A DNA stretch of 64,000 nucleotides from Opisthocomus hoazin (taxonomy: Eukaryota; Chordata; Aves; Opisthocomiformes; Opisthocomidae). Each line of letters starts with the position of its first letter. Within the stretch, counting starts at the first letter, position 1. Below the pieces are notes generated by a model. It had not been told where the DNA came from and ran no database searches. It saw only the letters and a program-made list of their open reading frames with translations. The position numbers and the translations under genes are program-made. Location of the stretch: positions 6,351,501 to 6,415,500 of the forward strand of contig NC_134419.1 of assembly GCF_030867145.1 (NCBI RefSeq), given 5' to 3'. This document shows positions 12,901-25,100 of this stretch, in pieces.

Positions 12901-15702
12901 ACCCCGGCCGGGGAGCACGGCGTGCCCCAAAACCACCCCGAGCCCACCTGAGAGGCTCGGCGAGCACCGTGCTTGCGAAGTGGGAGCCACGTCGGGTGCT
13001 CGCCGGCGATCGCACTCGCATCAGCTGCAACAGGCCGGTGTTTTATTTATTTTGGTGCACGTTGATGCAACGCAGATGGTGGCACCGACCCGTGGAGGGG
13101 ACTGATACAGGAGAGCATCTGAGGGCTCGGTCCGGAGGAAGCGGTCGGCGTGCCGTCCTCCCCAGCGTTAATCGGGTTACTGCGAGGTGTGGGAGGATTC
13201 TATTATTAAATTTAAAACCTGGCTATGCAAGATGAAGGCAGCTTTAATGAGATGAAAAGGCTTAACTGGAGTCCAATTAAATTCCGCATTACCTGTTTAC
13301 GCAGCCTGCTTAAGTCCTGACCTGCACGCTGATTTCTTCCTTGGGCTCCAAAGCCTGTGCTCTAGGCAAACAAATAAAATCAAAGGAGACGGATAGATAC
13401 CAGATCACTGACATGCCCCGAGCATCCCCGCACGCTCGTACCGGAGGCAGCTGCCCTCGAGTGCCTTGTGCTGCTCCCGCCGCGGCTGCGAGGTGTGAGA
13501 TGCAGCTGAAATCCTCCGGTCCGCTCTTCTGGAGAGGAGAGCGAGGGCAAAACCATCCTGAGCCAAAACAGCAAACGCCTGGCCATCCTTCGTGTGGTTT
13601 TAGTCTGTGCCTTGGAGACATTTTTGCTCTCCCCGTCTCGCTGCCGGGTTGATGGAGGCTGGGGCTGGCCGAGCGGCCGGTGCTGGTGGTGCTTCCTGTG
13701 GAGGGAGCATCCTCTGCGCTGCCTGCCAGCGCCTTGCACCGCTGTTCAGAGGTTATTTTTATTAAAATGAAAATAGCGTTTGGTGAAAGCCCGCTGCGGG
13801 ATGCTGGGCGAGCTGCTCAGCTGCCCGCACGGCCCACAGCGTGCGGTGGGGACACCGGCTCGCGTTTAACGGCGGAGTGAATACCGCCGATGGGAACCTG
13901 GTTTTCATCGGTAACAGAAACCATCGCAGACGTTGGCGGAGCGCGGGCGGAGGCTGGGCTGGGCCGATGCCCTGCCGCCCCGCGGGGTATCGGCTCAGCG
14001 CGAGATGCGTCGGGGTGCAGCGCCTTAGCCCGCCTTCGAGATGCTCGTGCAGGCAGCTCAGCGATGGGGACGAGGAGGAAGAACCCCGCTGCGGCATCCC
14101 GAGGGCTGCCGTGAGGACGAGGATCCGGAAAGCTCCCCAGCATCCCAAAGCTTCCCTTGCTGGGTGCCCTGGGGCCGGGGGCAGCAGCGATTTCAGCCCG
14201 CCAGCCCTGCTGCACTGGCTGCTCTGGTTTTGAAATTCAGCCCCCGAAACCCTCTCGCCTCGGTGGTGCCTCACAGCTCCCTCGGGGCGGGCGACAGGAA
14301 ACCGCTCGCCGCACCCTGCTCGCAGCAAACCTTCACGCCTAGCGCAGACCTCGGCTCGGCGTTAAAGAAACGAAATAAATAAAAAGCACCCGTCCGCAGC
14401 GCCCGCCGGGGCTGTGGGGCGAGCGGAGGCGAGTTGTGTTCCTGGCTCTGCCAGCCTGGGAAAGCAAATCTGGATGAGAGCGAAACGCTGGCGGGGCAGC
14501 TCGCACTGCTCCGGGGGCCGGTGCCGCTTCCCTGCCGCTCTTAAATGCAATTAATAAGTGGAATAACCTGGTTTCTTCCTAAGGATTAGGTTAAGAAAAC
14601 AAGACGGTTTTAATAGACCTTTTACATCCTGCGTAGGTTTTGGTTGGAAAACCCAACTGGTTTGGCAGCGCAGCCAAACAGCACATCTTTTCTTTTTCTT
14701 TTTCTTCCTCTGTTTCTCGCCCCTAACCTGATGCCAGGGGTGCTGTGCAAGCGGGCTCCTACCGATAATTCAAGCGCCCAGCTCCTGGCTGTGCTGTTTT
14801 GTCCGATTTTCCATTGCCTCCTGACCTCCATCCTTCTTTATTTGCAAAGCTATACTCGCAGGCAGCGGTAATAAATCAATTAATGACTCTGATGAATCGT
14901 TTAATGGCTGACAAAATAACACTACAGTCAACAGCTTGGATCTCTACAGCAGTACCAGAAGACGCTGGTTGACTTAGGGTAGGGAGACGAAACAGAGACT
15001 GTTAGCTCAATTAGTGCAATTAGTGTGCGATTTAAAGGCTTAGACGGCATCTGCTGGCGTACCGAGCCGGTGTGTTAACTGAGAGCTTCGCTTTGGAAGC
15101 GAAACGCGGCGATCCAGATTGTCATCGCTCCGCTCGCTTCCACCGAAAGCGGGGAGCATATCCAGCCTACGTGGGGAAAAAAAGAAAATTTTTAAAAAGT
15201 ATATATATATGTCTATAGCTGTATGTGCATGGCCCAGCAACTGCATTTTGCTTTCAGCACGGGGCAAATTTACCTTCTAATAACTGGCAAGCGAGCCGGC
15301 GTGCTGGCTGTGCCGCAGGTGTCCTTGCTCGTCCCCGGCAGCGTGCTTTGGTGGAGGGAAATCCGGGGCGTCGCGCGCCGACGGGGACCTGCGTGCGGCC
15401 GGGCGTGCTGTCGGTGCAGCCCCGGCTTGGCCGTGGTGGCACAGCGGGCTTCGTGCTCCCGCCCCAGGCCGGCGCTGCCAGTCTCCTGCCTGGCCCTTCG
15501 GCATCTCTGCCTTGCCCGTACCTGTGCCGGTGGGTTTTGGCGGGGCTCAGAAACTCACCCAGCAGAAGGGGAAAACTCCAGCCAAAAACCTCCAGAGTCC
15601 CTCAAGATAGCTTCTTAACCAAAATGGTGGAAATAAACCAGGTGGGAGGAAGCTGGAGGGCAAAAAAGTCCTGTTTGTTTGGAAATTGGTGCTGGAAAGC
15701 CC

Positions 15703-16072
15703 TTGGGGTTCAGGTGCTGACCCTTTGGGTTCGGGTGCTGACCCTCGGAGTTTGGGTGCTCCCGCTTGGGGTCTGGCTGCTGACCCTTGGGGTTTGGGTG
15801 ATGACCCCTGGGGTTCAGGTGCTGACCCTTTGGGTTTGGCTGCTGACCCTTGGGGTTCGGGTGCTGACCCTCAGGGTTTGGCTGCTGACCCTTGGGCTTT
15901 GGGTGATGACCCTTTGGGTTTGGGTGCTGACCCTTGGTGTTCGGGTGCTCACCCTTTGGGTTTGGCTGCTGACCCTCAGGGTTTGGCTGCTGACCCTCAG
16001 AGTTTGGGTGCTGACCCTTGGGATTTGGGTGCTGACCCTTTGGGTTTGGGTGCTGACCCTTGGGGTTTGGGA
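15703..16072 (+). repeat. 21-bp minisatellite, about 17-18 copies
   Basis: Unit approximates gctgacccttggggtttgg plus gt. Variants alternate ggtttgg, ggttcgg and ggtttgc. Being a multiple of three it leaves open frames on both strands (heptapeptide repeats), which are not taken as genes. Confidence 0.93.
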
Positions 16073-18528
16073 TATTTGTTCCCCCTTTTTCCTCCCTTTT
16101 TGGCACATCCCAAGGGTTTTGCAGAGCTGTTCCAGCTGTGGCTGCGCTCCCGTCGCTTCTGTGGGGCTAAAGGTGCCTCCGTGTTTACCTTAGCGGCGGC
16201 GATGGGGAGGGGAATAAAAAAGAAATAAAATGTCACTTCGCAGCCTTGTAAATCATTCATCAAGGGCTGACCAATTTGGCTCCCATCCTACAATATGCTC
16301 AGGGCACTTGTGGGTTTTTAATTACCGAGTTCTGCCAAGCGCCACATGTGCGAGGAACTTTAAATCCCCGTTTATGCCGTGGAGGCATAGGTGAGGTTTC
16401 AGGGTGTTTAACGTGGAAAAATACTCTGCGGTTTTGTGGAAAAATGGGCATTTGCTGCAAGGTTTTCTTTGGCTGCTTTGCCCTCCTCCCGCCGCTCCCT
16501 GTTGCAGAGGGAAGGAGGAGGGCAGCGTGCTTTCCCCCTGGATCCCCAAATACGTGCCCGGCCTCACTCCCCACCGCTTCGGGATCCGTTTCGCTTTGGG
16601 AGATTCCCCCAGCAAAGGACTGTGGCGTGCTGGAAATCTCTTGAAACCATAAAATATCACCTTGGCAGCTTTATTGCAGCGCTCGCTGCCTTGGGAGAGA
16701 AGCGTTTTGCGTGATAGAGGGTTTAATAAAGGAAATTCCAAATGGGCTCGCTGCAGTTTGGGGCTCGGTCTTATATATTTTTGCATTAAGAACCGTCATC
16801 TGCTTTGCAGAGAAACTGCAATATGTTCATGGCCTTGGATTAAGATTTGGTTTTACTTTTATAGCTGACCCACTTGGGGGGATGGAGGGAGGGGGAGAAC
16901 TGGGTTCACTCCCTCTCCCGTCTATTTTTGCTGCCGTCTGATGTATAAAAAGAGCCTGGAATGGGCAGGCTTATTTTTCCTGCCAGGATTCTTTTTTTTA
17001 TTAACTGTAAAAACACTCAGATCTGGCCTTTGCTGTTGCTGTGGGGAAGGCTGCTTGGGATGCCGTGTTCGGGGGCACAGGGAGAGTGTGGCGTGGGCTG
17101 TGCGCGGGGCCGCAGAGCCCTGGAGCCTCGGGGGGACCCCGGGTGTCTCGCCGAGGGGGTCTCTTTTTGGGGAGTCGTCCTGCGCTGTCATCTCCGGCGC
17201 CTGCAGCTCTGAGGTGCTGGGGTGGGAAAAGCAACCGCTCATCCGGCATGGTCCTGACCTTCATCCCGCATCCCGCACCCCAGCTCCTGCCGGAGGGCGT
17301 GATGGAGGGGGGCTCGAGGGATGGCCCCCGGGAAGGCTCGAGGCAGCGGTTAGCCCAGTGCTCCCCGGCCTCTGCAGAGCTTTCTGGTCTGGAATAGCGA
17401 GATTCCCAACCAAACATGGGGGTCCCACCTTGGTAAGCCTTAGTCCTTAATGGTAATCCTTAATTTTCTGGGCTGCCCCAGTCGTGACAGCCCGGCTTTC
17501 CCCCTCTGCTCACATCTCACGGTTATCGGATGCAGTCAGGGGCCGGGGCTGGCTCGGCTGCTGGCGGGATGCCGTGTTTGGTGGGATTGGGGTGCTCCAG
17601 GTGTTGGGGTAAAACCAAGCCTGAGCAGGCTCACGTGTACCCCGTCTGCTCGTGAGATTTCTGCAGCAGGAAATTTTTCCACCAGTTTTTTTCACGGTGG
17701 ATGGTTTCCCTCAGCCCTGCCATGTGGTTTGAGGTGGGTAAGTCCATCGTAAAAATTAGTGGAGGGAGTAGTTCAGCGATCCAAACGCCATTAATGTCAC
17801 TGAGGCTCCCTTGTAACTGCCCTGGGAACGGGGGTTCGTTTGGCGATGGGTACGGCACAGGCACCCCCTAACCCGGCAGGGACGTGTGTCCGCAGGGGTC
17901 TTTGGGGAAAGAGCTTTTTCTCACTGTTTTCCTTCTGGATGGGAGCTGGTGCTTTCCCAAGGTGGTTTGGTGCATTCCCTCGGCACTGCCAACCCTGCTT
18001 CTTGCACTGGAAAAAACGCTTTTGTCTGTCAACGTGCGTCGCGGGGAGGGAGTAAATGCAAATAGAGGTGCTGAGCAGGAGCGAGCGGGGTGCCTGGGTA
18101 CCCCGTCTCCGTCCCTGCCCCTCCTTTTTGGGGCTGGAGCCGCTCAGGGGGCTCGTCCTGGGGAGGCACGGGCAGGAGCGTGACCCCGCAGATTGGGTGC
18201 AGTGAAGTTGGAAATTCGTAACGAAAGCTCGGCGTGCTGGGGAGGTCAGGGGAGCGGCCTTTTCGGAGGACAGAACTGAACCGGCGCGCGTGCGGGGGGA
18301 GGTGGGGTAAGAAAAGCGCTTAAAAAGCCTTAAAACAGCTTCTGCCTGAAGTGATGCGTTGGATGAGGCTCCTCGGTGGATTAACGAGACGAAATGCCTG
18401 GGTAAATGAAGAAATAAGCCCCAGAATTATCCCCAGTTTTTGCGCGGCCATCTTCTCCATGGGTGAACTGCAGAGGCTGGTGCCCCTCTGTCTGCCAGCA
18501 TCCTCTGCTCGTTCCATGGCGAGGGGAA

Positions 18529-18896
18529 GATGCTCGGGGCACGGGGAGCGATGCTCGGGGCAGGGGGAGCGATGCTCGGGGCACGGGGAGCGATGCTCGG
18601 GGCACGGGGAGCGATGCTCGGGGCACGGGGAGCGATGCTCGGGGCACGGGGAGCGATGCTCGGGGCACGGGGAGCGATGCTCGGAGCACGGGGAGCGATG
18701 CTCGGGGCACGGGGAGCGATGCTCGGAGCACGGGGAGCGATGCTCGGGGCACGGGGAGCGATGCTCGGGGCAGGGGGAGCGATGCTCGGGGCACGGGGAG
18801 CGATGCTCGGGGCACGGGGAGCGATGCTCGGGGCACGGGGAGCGATGCTCGGAGCACGGGGAGCGATGCTCGGGGCACGGGGAGCGATGCTCGGGG
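18529..18896 (+). repeat. 21-bp minisatellite, about 17.5 near-identical copies
   Basis: Unit gatgctcggggcacgggga plus gc. Copies differ mainly at two sites (ggggcac, ggagcac, ggggcag), so the array is very homogeneous and probably young. It ends 123 nt before the exon at 19019. Confidence 0.95.
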
Positions 18897-19018
18897 CTCT
18901 GGAGGCAACAGGCTAATCGACTCAGTGTGGTGTGGCAGGAGAGACTGCTTTTTTCATGTATTTTTTCCTTAACTCCGACTCAAACCCACCATGTTTCTCC
19001 TGGTTTTGTTCCCCGCAG

Positions 19019-19108
19019 AGCGCAGCTGCTGCCCCGAGTCCCGTGCTTGGAAACATTCCCCCGAACGACGGGATGCCCGGGGGCCCCATCCCGCCCGGTT
19101 TCTTCCAG
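19019..19108 (+). CDS. SSBP3: SSBP3 coding exon, residues 93-122 equivalent
   Basis: 90 nt, phase 0 to phase 0. Acceptor ccccgcag precedes it and donor gtagga follows. It reads [12 protein letters not shown] through PIPPGFFQ. Upstream coding exons are outside the window. Confidence 0.96.
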
Positions 19109-22100
19109 GTAGGAACGCCGCTCCTCCCGACGCTCGCCTCCGCACCGTGCCCGTGGTCGCTTGCGTTCTGGGTGTCAGCGCTGTCGTGCCTGTGGTTTGA
19201 TTTTTTTTCCGAGGGGATGCTAGGGAAGCAGCATGCCCGTGTAGCTGACCTGTGTAGAAATAACTCGTGTTCTGCCGTCCTCCACGTTTGCTTTCTGTTT
19301 TTTGTGGCCTTAAAGCGAATTTCTTTCTTCCTCGAAGAGGTTACTGTGTATTTACAACTGATGCTTTTTTCCAAAGCTGCTTGGTTTGTGTTTGGGTTGG
19401 GATTGTATTCGTTCTCCGGTCCTAACAGACGTGCATAATTGAAAACATTCTGGATTTTGATTCCTGAAACTTCCCCCCCACCCCCTGGTTAACCGCTTGA
19501 TTTTTTCCAAATGCAATCACTGAGAGCATTAACGAACGCTGGCTGCGGCTGCAGGCAGGAGCCGGCTCCAGCCAAGTCCCCGGCTGCCGTGGAGGCACCT
19601 TGTAAGCAAATACCTCGCAAAGTCCCCAAAGTCCCCTCGCTCCTTCCTTCTCCCGTGCTGCGCTCGGACCGAGGAGGGGGTAACGTACGTTTGGAGTGAC
19701 GCTGACGGAAAAGATCTCGACAAGCACACGGAAAACGAGTTTTCAGAACTTGAACCGTGAGGGTTTTTTGGGGTTTCTCTGGAATCTCTTTGCATGGCGT
19801 GAGCTGCACAGGTTTGCAGCGGCATAAGCATTAAAGTCTGCCTTCTTGAGGAAGAAACACTTGTTCCTGTAACAAGTGGGATAACAGTTGAAAGGAATAT
19901 TTGTTTTGGCAAGGTGCTTTTTCATAATCTGGGCTTATGATTTGTATGTGGGAGAACTTCTTGGGCAGCAGACAGGCGGACTCGATAAGGCACTTGTGAT
20001 TTATTGTGGCGATATCTGAGCCCGATACCGCCGTTTGCCTGTGTATGGGAAGGGGGAAGGAGGGTCCTGTCTTTTTTCTTTGGAGAGATCCCATTTCCTG
20101 AACATGCTTCTGACAAAGTGAGAATATCCGATGTTGATCGGGAACCCTAAAACAGGCGAATCTCGTAGCAGCGCTCGGCGGCGCGGGGTGAAGCCAAGAG
20201 CAGAGATGCTATCTCGCAGGTCATAGCTGCTGCCAGCAGCTCGAGTGCCAAGCTGCTGCTTCCAACAAATGTGTCTCCAAAAGTCCTGATCTCGCCCCGC
20301 GGCGAAGCTGACTGTCCTTTGGGGCTCCTGCTTCATGCAGAGCTGTGAGGGCTGCAAACTTGGCACCAAGTTAGGGCAAGGCTTCAAGAGCATGGGTTGG
20401 CTTTCCCAGAGAGGGGAAGGTGAGGAAGAGGAGCTGCGTCTCCCCAGACACGCTGTGCGTGCTCCCATCTCGACTCTTCCCGTTGACAGCCTCCAAGCTG
20501 TCCCCCCTGCTTTCCTTTCTGCCCTCCCGCAGGATTTTTGCGCTGCGGGTCCAATTCAGGAGCAGACAACCTGTCCCAGCTCCCAACCTCTCGTGCAGCT
20601 GGACCAGGAGCCGCTGGGGAAGAGGGGCTCGAAACAGCCCTGCTTGGTGGGGAGGGTCCTGAAAACCCATCAGGAGCAACGGCGCTGGTGCAGGTGTCGT
20701 GTGCGGGGACGCTGCCCGTCCCCAGAGCTGCCGGAGGGAAGAGAGGACGGGTACCGATGCATATGGCTCGCATGTGACATCTCAAGAGCCTGCCTTTCCT
20801 GAAAGCCCTCCAACATCTGGTTTCTCCTCCCAGCCCTGGGGACGGAGGGGAGGAGGGGAGAAGAAAAATCCCACCTTTTAACACAGTCTGAACATTGCCT
20901 CCATGAAAGCCCGTCTGATTTATTGCGGGCGCTGGAGCTCGTTCCAGCTTTGGGAGGTGCTGGAGACCAGCTCTTGCAGAGGGGGGCTGGAGGCTCGGCG
21001 GCGAGCCGGTCGCAGCTCGGGGGTAATTTCTTACCTCTGTGGGAAATTAAAGCGCTGAACTTAAGGGTGCAAAACCAAAAAGGTCACAGGAGGTGCAAGG
21101 GATGACTCCCTGACCCTTGGTGTGCCAGCTGCGGGAGTGGGTGAGGTTCCTGATGGTAGGACCCCAGCCAGTGCCTTCACCGTGCCTGGAGGGTGGAGAG
21201 GGCTCGGGGTTTTCAGCATCTTGCTCTTCTGCACCATACTGCAGGGGTATCCCTGAGGATAGCAGGCGTGGGTTTCTGAAGAGACTTTAGAGGGCCTGAT
21301 CCTGTCCTGGCATGGTGGGGCATCATGCCAGGAGCTGAGAAGGGAGTCACCAGCCAAGCTCAGGTTGCAGAAACCCCACGCTGACACCCTGGGGGTGCAT
21401 GAACCCCCCCCACCCCAGCGCGTTCGGATGTGCAGTGCTGTTTGGCAAAGGGAAAAAATGATAAGGATCATTCCTGGGAGCCAGCGGCCCCAAAACCCAC
21501 GGGAGCGAGCTTGGAGGAGAAGTGACGCACCGGGAAGGGGAGAAGAGAGGAGGAGCCCAGGCTGCAGTGCCTGTCCGCAGCCGCCTTCTTGCAGGGAGAG
21601 TCCCTTCCCCGCGCTGGGGCTCAGCGGTGACCTTCGGGCTGGGGGCCAAGGGAAATGAACCCTGCGGAGTCTCCCAAAACCTTCCCAGAACGGTGGGAAA
21701 GGAGAGGCCGTGGGCACCCTTGCGTAGCCGGGGCATTGCGTGGTGCCAGCCGGTGGCACGGGATTGGGCTGCGCTCCGGACAAAAGGTGGCCGGGTGGAC
21801 TGCCGGCGTGGGTAGATGCTTTTATTTAAATCTCTGTCTTTGTCCCTTTGAGATGAGCAAACAAACCCTCTGCTCATCCTTGTAAAGGTCATCGGAGGCG
21901 TTCCTGCTTTTGTTTTGAACGCTGGATTGATGCCGGGGTGCGGATCCCTCAACGAAGGGACAAGGGGGGTGCCAGGGAAATGCAGGAAGGGAAATTAAAA
22001 ATTGAAAGCAATTAATACCACACCTTCCTACCAGTAAATAAAGGGGGGGGGGGGCAGTGAGCAGCCCCCCGCCTTGGCCGTGCCTCCTCTCCCCAGCGCG

Positions 22101-25100
22101 AGCTCCCCGCGCCGCCCCGTACCCCGCGCGCTGATGAAATGGAAAGTTGACCATAAATCAATGTCGGCAGCTGCGTTAGCTATGCATCAGCGGCTCGGCG
22201 CCGAGATGCACCAAAACAAAGCGCCGGCTGCTCGGTGTTCCCACACTGCCCCCTAATGCAGAGAGACCTCGGGAGATGGGGAGGACGGGGGGCTCCGGAA
22301 CCCGGGGGGCTCCCCCCGAGACCCCCCGCCCTCCCTGCCTCGCCTCCCCGCATCCCCGGGCACAGCTCTTTGGGTAAGGTCGCTGATGGCCGGTGAGGAT
22401 GGTAAAGCCAGGGGTCATGGAACGGGGTCCATGTTGTCCTGCTGCCTCCTTGGATGCCACCATTTTCCCCCTGCTTGGCTCCGTGGGCACCGGGTTGTAG
22501 CAGGAGCTGCCAGTGGCACGCTGCGGTCAACCAGCTCCGGCGAGGCGGCACGAGAGCCGCAAAACCAGGCTGCCCGTCCCGAAATCCCCGGGGAGAGCTC
22601 GGTGTGAGCCTCGCACCGGGCAGGGTTTGAAGGAAGGTGGCTTGCGAGCTGGGGGAAAGGAAGAGCAAGCATTGGAGAAAGTTTTTTTTCTGGAAGTTTA
22701 GTAGGATGCCCGAGGCTTTTGTGCCGAGCGTCTGGAGCATATGGTGGGATTTGCAGTCAACTTTCTCTCGGGTGCTCCAGCCAGATGGAGGTGACTGTTC
22801 TTGGCTCCGGCTGACACGGGTTTGTTTCCTGAAGAGCTTGTGTTTAACATATTCCTTAAAACCAGGCTTCTGCAGTTGGGAGCCCCAGCTGCAGGCGAGG
22901 CAGAGCTCCTGCCCACGGCTGCCTTCCACCGTCTGCGGGGGAACTTGGCCTGCCTCGCCTCGCCTCGCCTTCTCTTGCCCTGCCTTGCATCCCGTTCCCT
23001 TGCCTTGCCTTGTCTTGCCCTGCCTTGCCTTGTCTTGCCTTGCCTTGCCTTGCTTTGCCTTCCCTTCTTTCCCTCTCTCGGGAAGGTGCGGTTGAGTCTT
23101 CACCCGGCACCACGTGGTGCCATGGTCGAGGTGGCCATGGTCCTCCTCTCCGAGGGCACCCGGAGCATCTCTCCTAAAGGCTCCTTCAGCTTCATTTTTG
23201 TTGACGACTTGCAAAACTTTTCTCTCCTTCGATAGAAATAAAGCTCCTGTCTGATGAACCCAGGCACATCTTTAATTAATCGCCATCTAATTTTTTTTTT
23301 TTTTGGTATTTTCTAAGGTCAAAACCGGTAGGCAGGGACAGGTATTTGAAAACACAAGGTGCCTTCTGATTGCTAACTCTAAACTATTGGTATCTCATGG
23401 CAGCGATGCTTTGCCTGCTCGTACCATCCTGCGTTGTTCTGCCACCCCCAGAGGTGCTGGAAAATGTTCTTAAATAGAAAAACTCCCCCATTAGCTGAAA
23501 GTATGTAGCCCATAAAACATGATCCATTTGCGGTGAATTACGCTGGAAACATAAATTGACACACGCGGAGCTATGATCGCTCGTGCCATTTTCCATCTTT
23601 AATATTTCACAAGAAGTTTGAGGAGTCGAGCTCCTGAAAGACGGAGTGGAAATAACCCGATCGCCTGGAAGCTCCCGGTAGGAAGCAGCAGCAGCAAACT
23701 TCGGCCGTTGGACGGGCCAGGCTGGGCTTCTCATGTCCCCATCGTGGAGAGGGGACAGAAAAATGAAGCAGAGAGGAGGCTGGGGCACTGAGAGCTGTCG
23801 GAAACGGTTTCCTCTGATGCCGTTTTTGCTGTGTGGGGTTGGTTGCCGGGGTTTTTATGAGGCAGCTACAGGAAGGTGAAGAATAAGCCCCCATGTAAGG
23901 CTTATTTTGGGGGGAAAAAAAAAGAAAAAAGTTCAAATTTGAGAGATGATGGGGTTTCTGTGGTTGGGGAGAAGGTTGAAGAGCAGGTCCTGCTGGCCCG
24001 GCACGGCGTGTCGGATGGAGCTCTGCCGAGGGGATGCGACTGCGGGGCGGTTGGCAGGCGGAGGGAGCAGGGCTGCGTGCGTTCGGCCTCCGCTTGTAAC
24101 AGCGCTGGTTAATAACTGCTAAATACGCGTTTTTCAAGAAAAAAAAAATAGGGTGGTTCTGTTGGTTGGAGCCCACATGTCAGCTCTGCAAAACACTTGT
24201 CTCGACCGCCGGGATCCAGCGGGATCGTCTGCCGCTCCCTCCGCCGCGGGGGAAACCCGTGCGAAAAGGCAGCCGATCCGGCAAGGCGTTCCCGGCCGAA
24301 CGCGGGTCCCAGCCCCGAAACATCTGCAAATGTTTACGGAGATAACAACATCCAGAGGGTCTGCGTTCCTGACGGAGCGCAGCAGCGGGGGGCGGGAGGG
24401 GGCCCGCAGTGGTTTCGAGCGTTTCGGATGCTCATTGCTGTTTTGAAAAAGCAAGAAAAGAATCAGAAAGAAAAGAAAAGAGCCCCTTTCGGCTCCTCCC
24501 CGCCTGCCGAGATGTTGGCGTGAGCCGGGCGTTCGCAGTCACGTTATCCTGGGAGCGGCACCGCATGGGACAGCGCGACGGCCGAGCCGGGAGCATCCCG
24601 GGGAGCAGCCTCGGGGCAGGACCGCGCTCCGGGGCAGGCGTTCGGCAGCACGGACGACGGATGCTCTCCCGGTCCGATCGCCGCAGGGGGGGTTCTCGTG
24701 TCTCGAAGATGCTTTTTCTACAATAACGGAACGCTGCTTGCGCTGAAGCTCTGAAGGCAGACCCCAGCCGGGGCGCGTGTCGGTGGCCATGTTCCCCACG
24801 CGTCCGACACTGGTTAAGCCCGTACCCTCACATGCCGGGGGGTGCGAGAGGGAGGACATCAGGGGTTTAATCCAGGGTTGAATAACTTGGGTGGGGGGTC
24901 TGCGTGCCTGTCCAGTCAGTACCTGGGTAGCGGTGACCTCCTTGCGGCACAGCAAGGCCGGCGTTGTGGAGGACCTGTTGACTGTGGCCTTGATGGGGCT
25001 TGAGGCTTGGCCTCTGTGTGAGTCCTGTTTTTTCCCCTCTACTTGGTTTTGTCGCTCGTTCACCTCTGCTGATCCTTCCCTGCCCCAAATCCTGCAGCTG

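Larger units (their letters stand above)
1..19018 (+). other. SSBP3: SSBP3 intron (3' part), no gene seen
   Basis: No exon of a recognisable gene was found on either strand. Open frames here are chance frames in GC-rich DNA. Contents: a CR1 tail (1609-1724), minisatellites (5668-5953, 15703-16072, 18529-18896), a 23-C run (6254-6276), a long palindrome (9895-9987), and several AT-rich, TAAT-rich islands (for example 7423-7560, 10680-10870, 11515-11700, 13170-13320, 14865-15060) that may be regulatory. The intron ends with the pyrimidine-rich acceptor at 19018. Confidence 0.85.

Noticed and set aside
15225-16228. Open frames of 160-320 codons on both strands over 15.6-16.1 kb
   Set aside because: They come from the 21-bp minisatellite, whose period is divisible by three; no domain, no splice context, and several frames are open at once.
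18529-18896. Regular spaced repeats considered as a CRISPR-like array
   Set aside because: Units are contiguous with no unique spacers, and the DNA is vertebrate.
18351-19112. 253-codon plus-strand and 175-codon minus-strand open frames
   Set aside because: Again a 21-bp tandem array; only the last 90 bases (SSBP3 exon, in another frame) are coding.
22180-23214. 344-codon minus-strand open frame
   Set aside because: GC-rich and partly made of the CCTTG array ([11 protein letters not shown] text); no recognisable domain.
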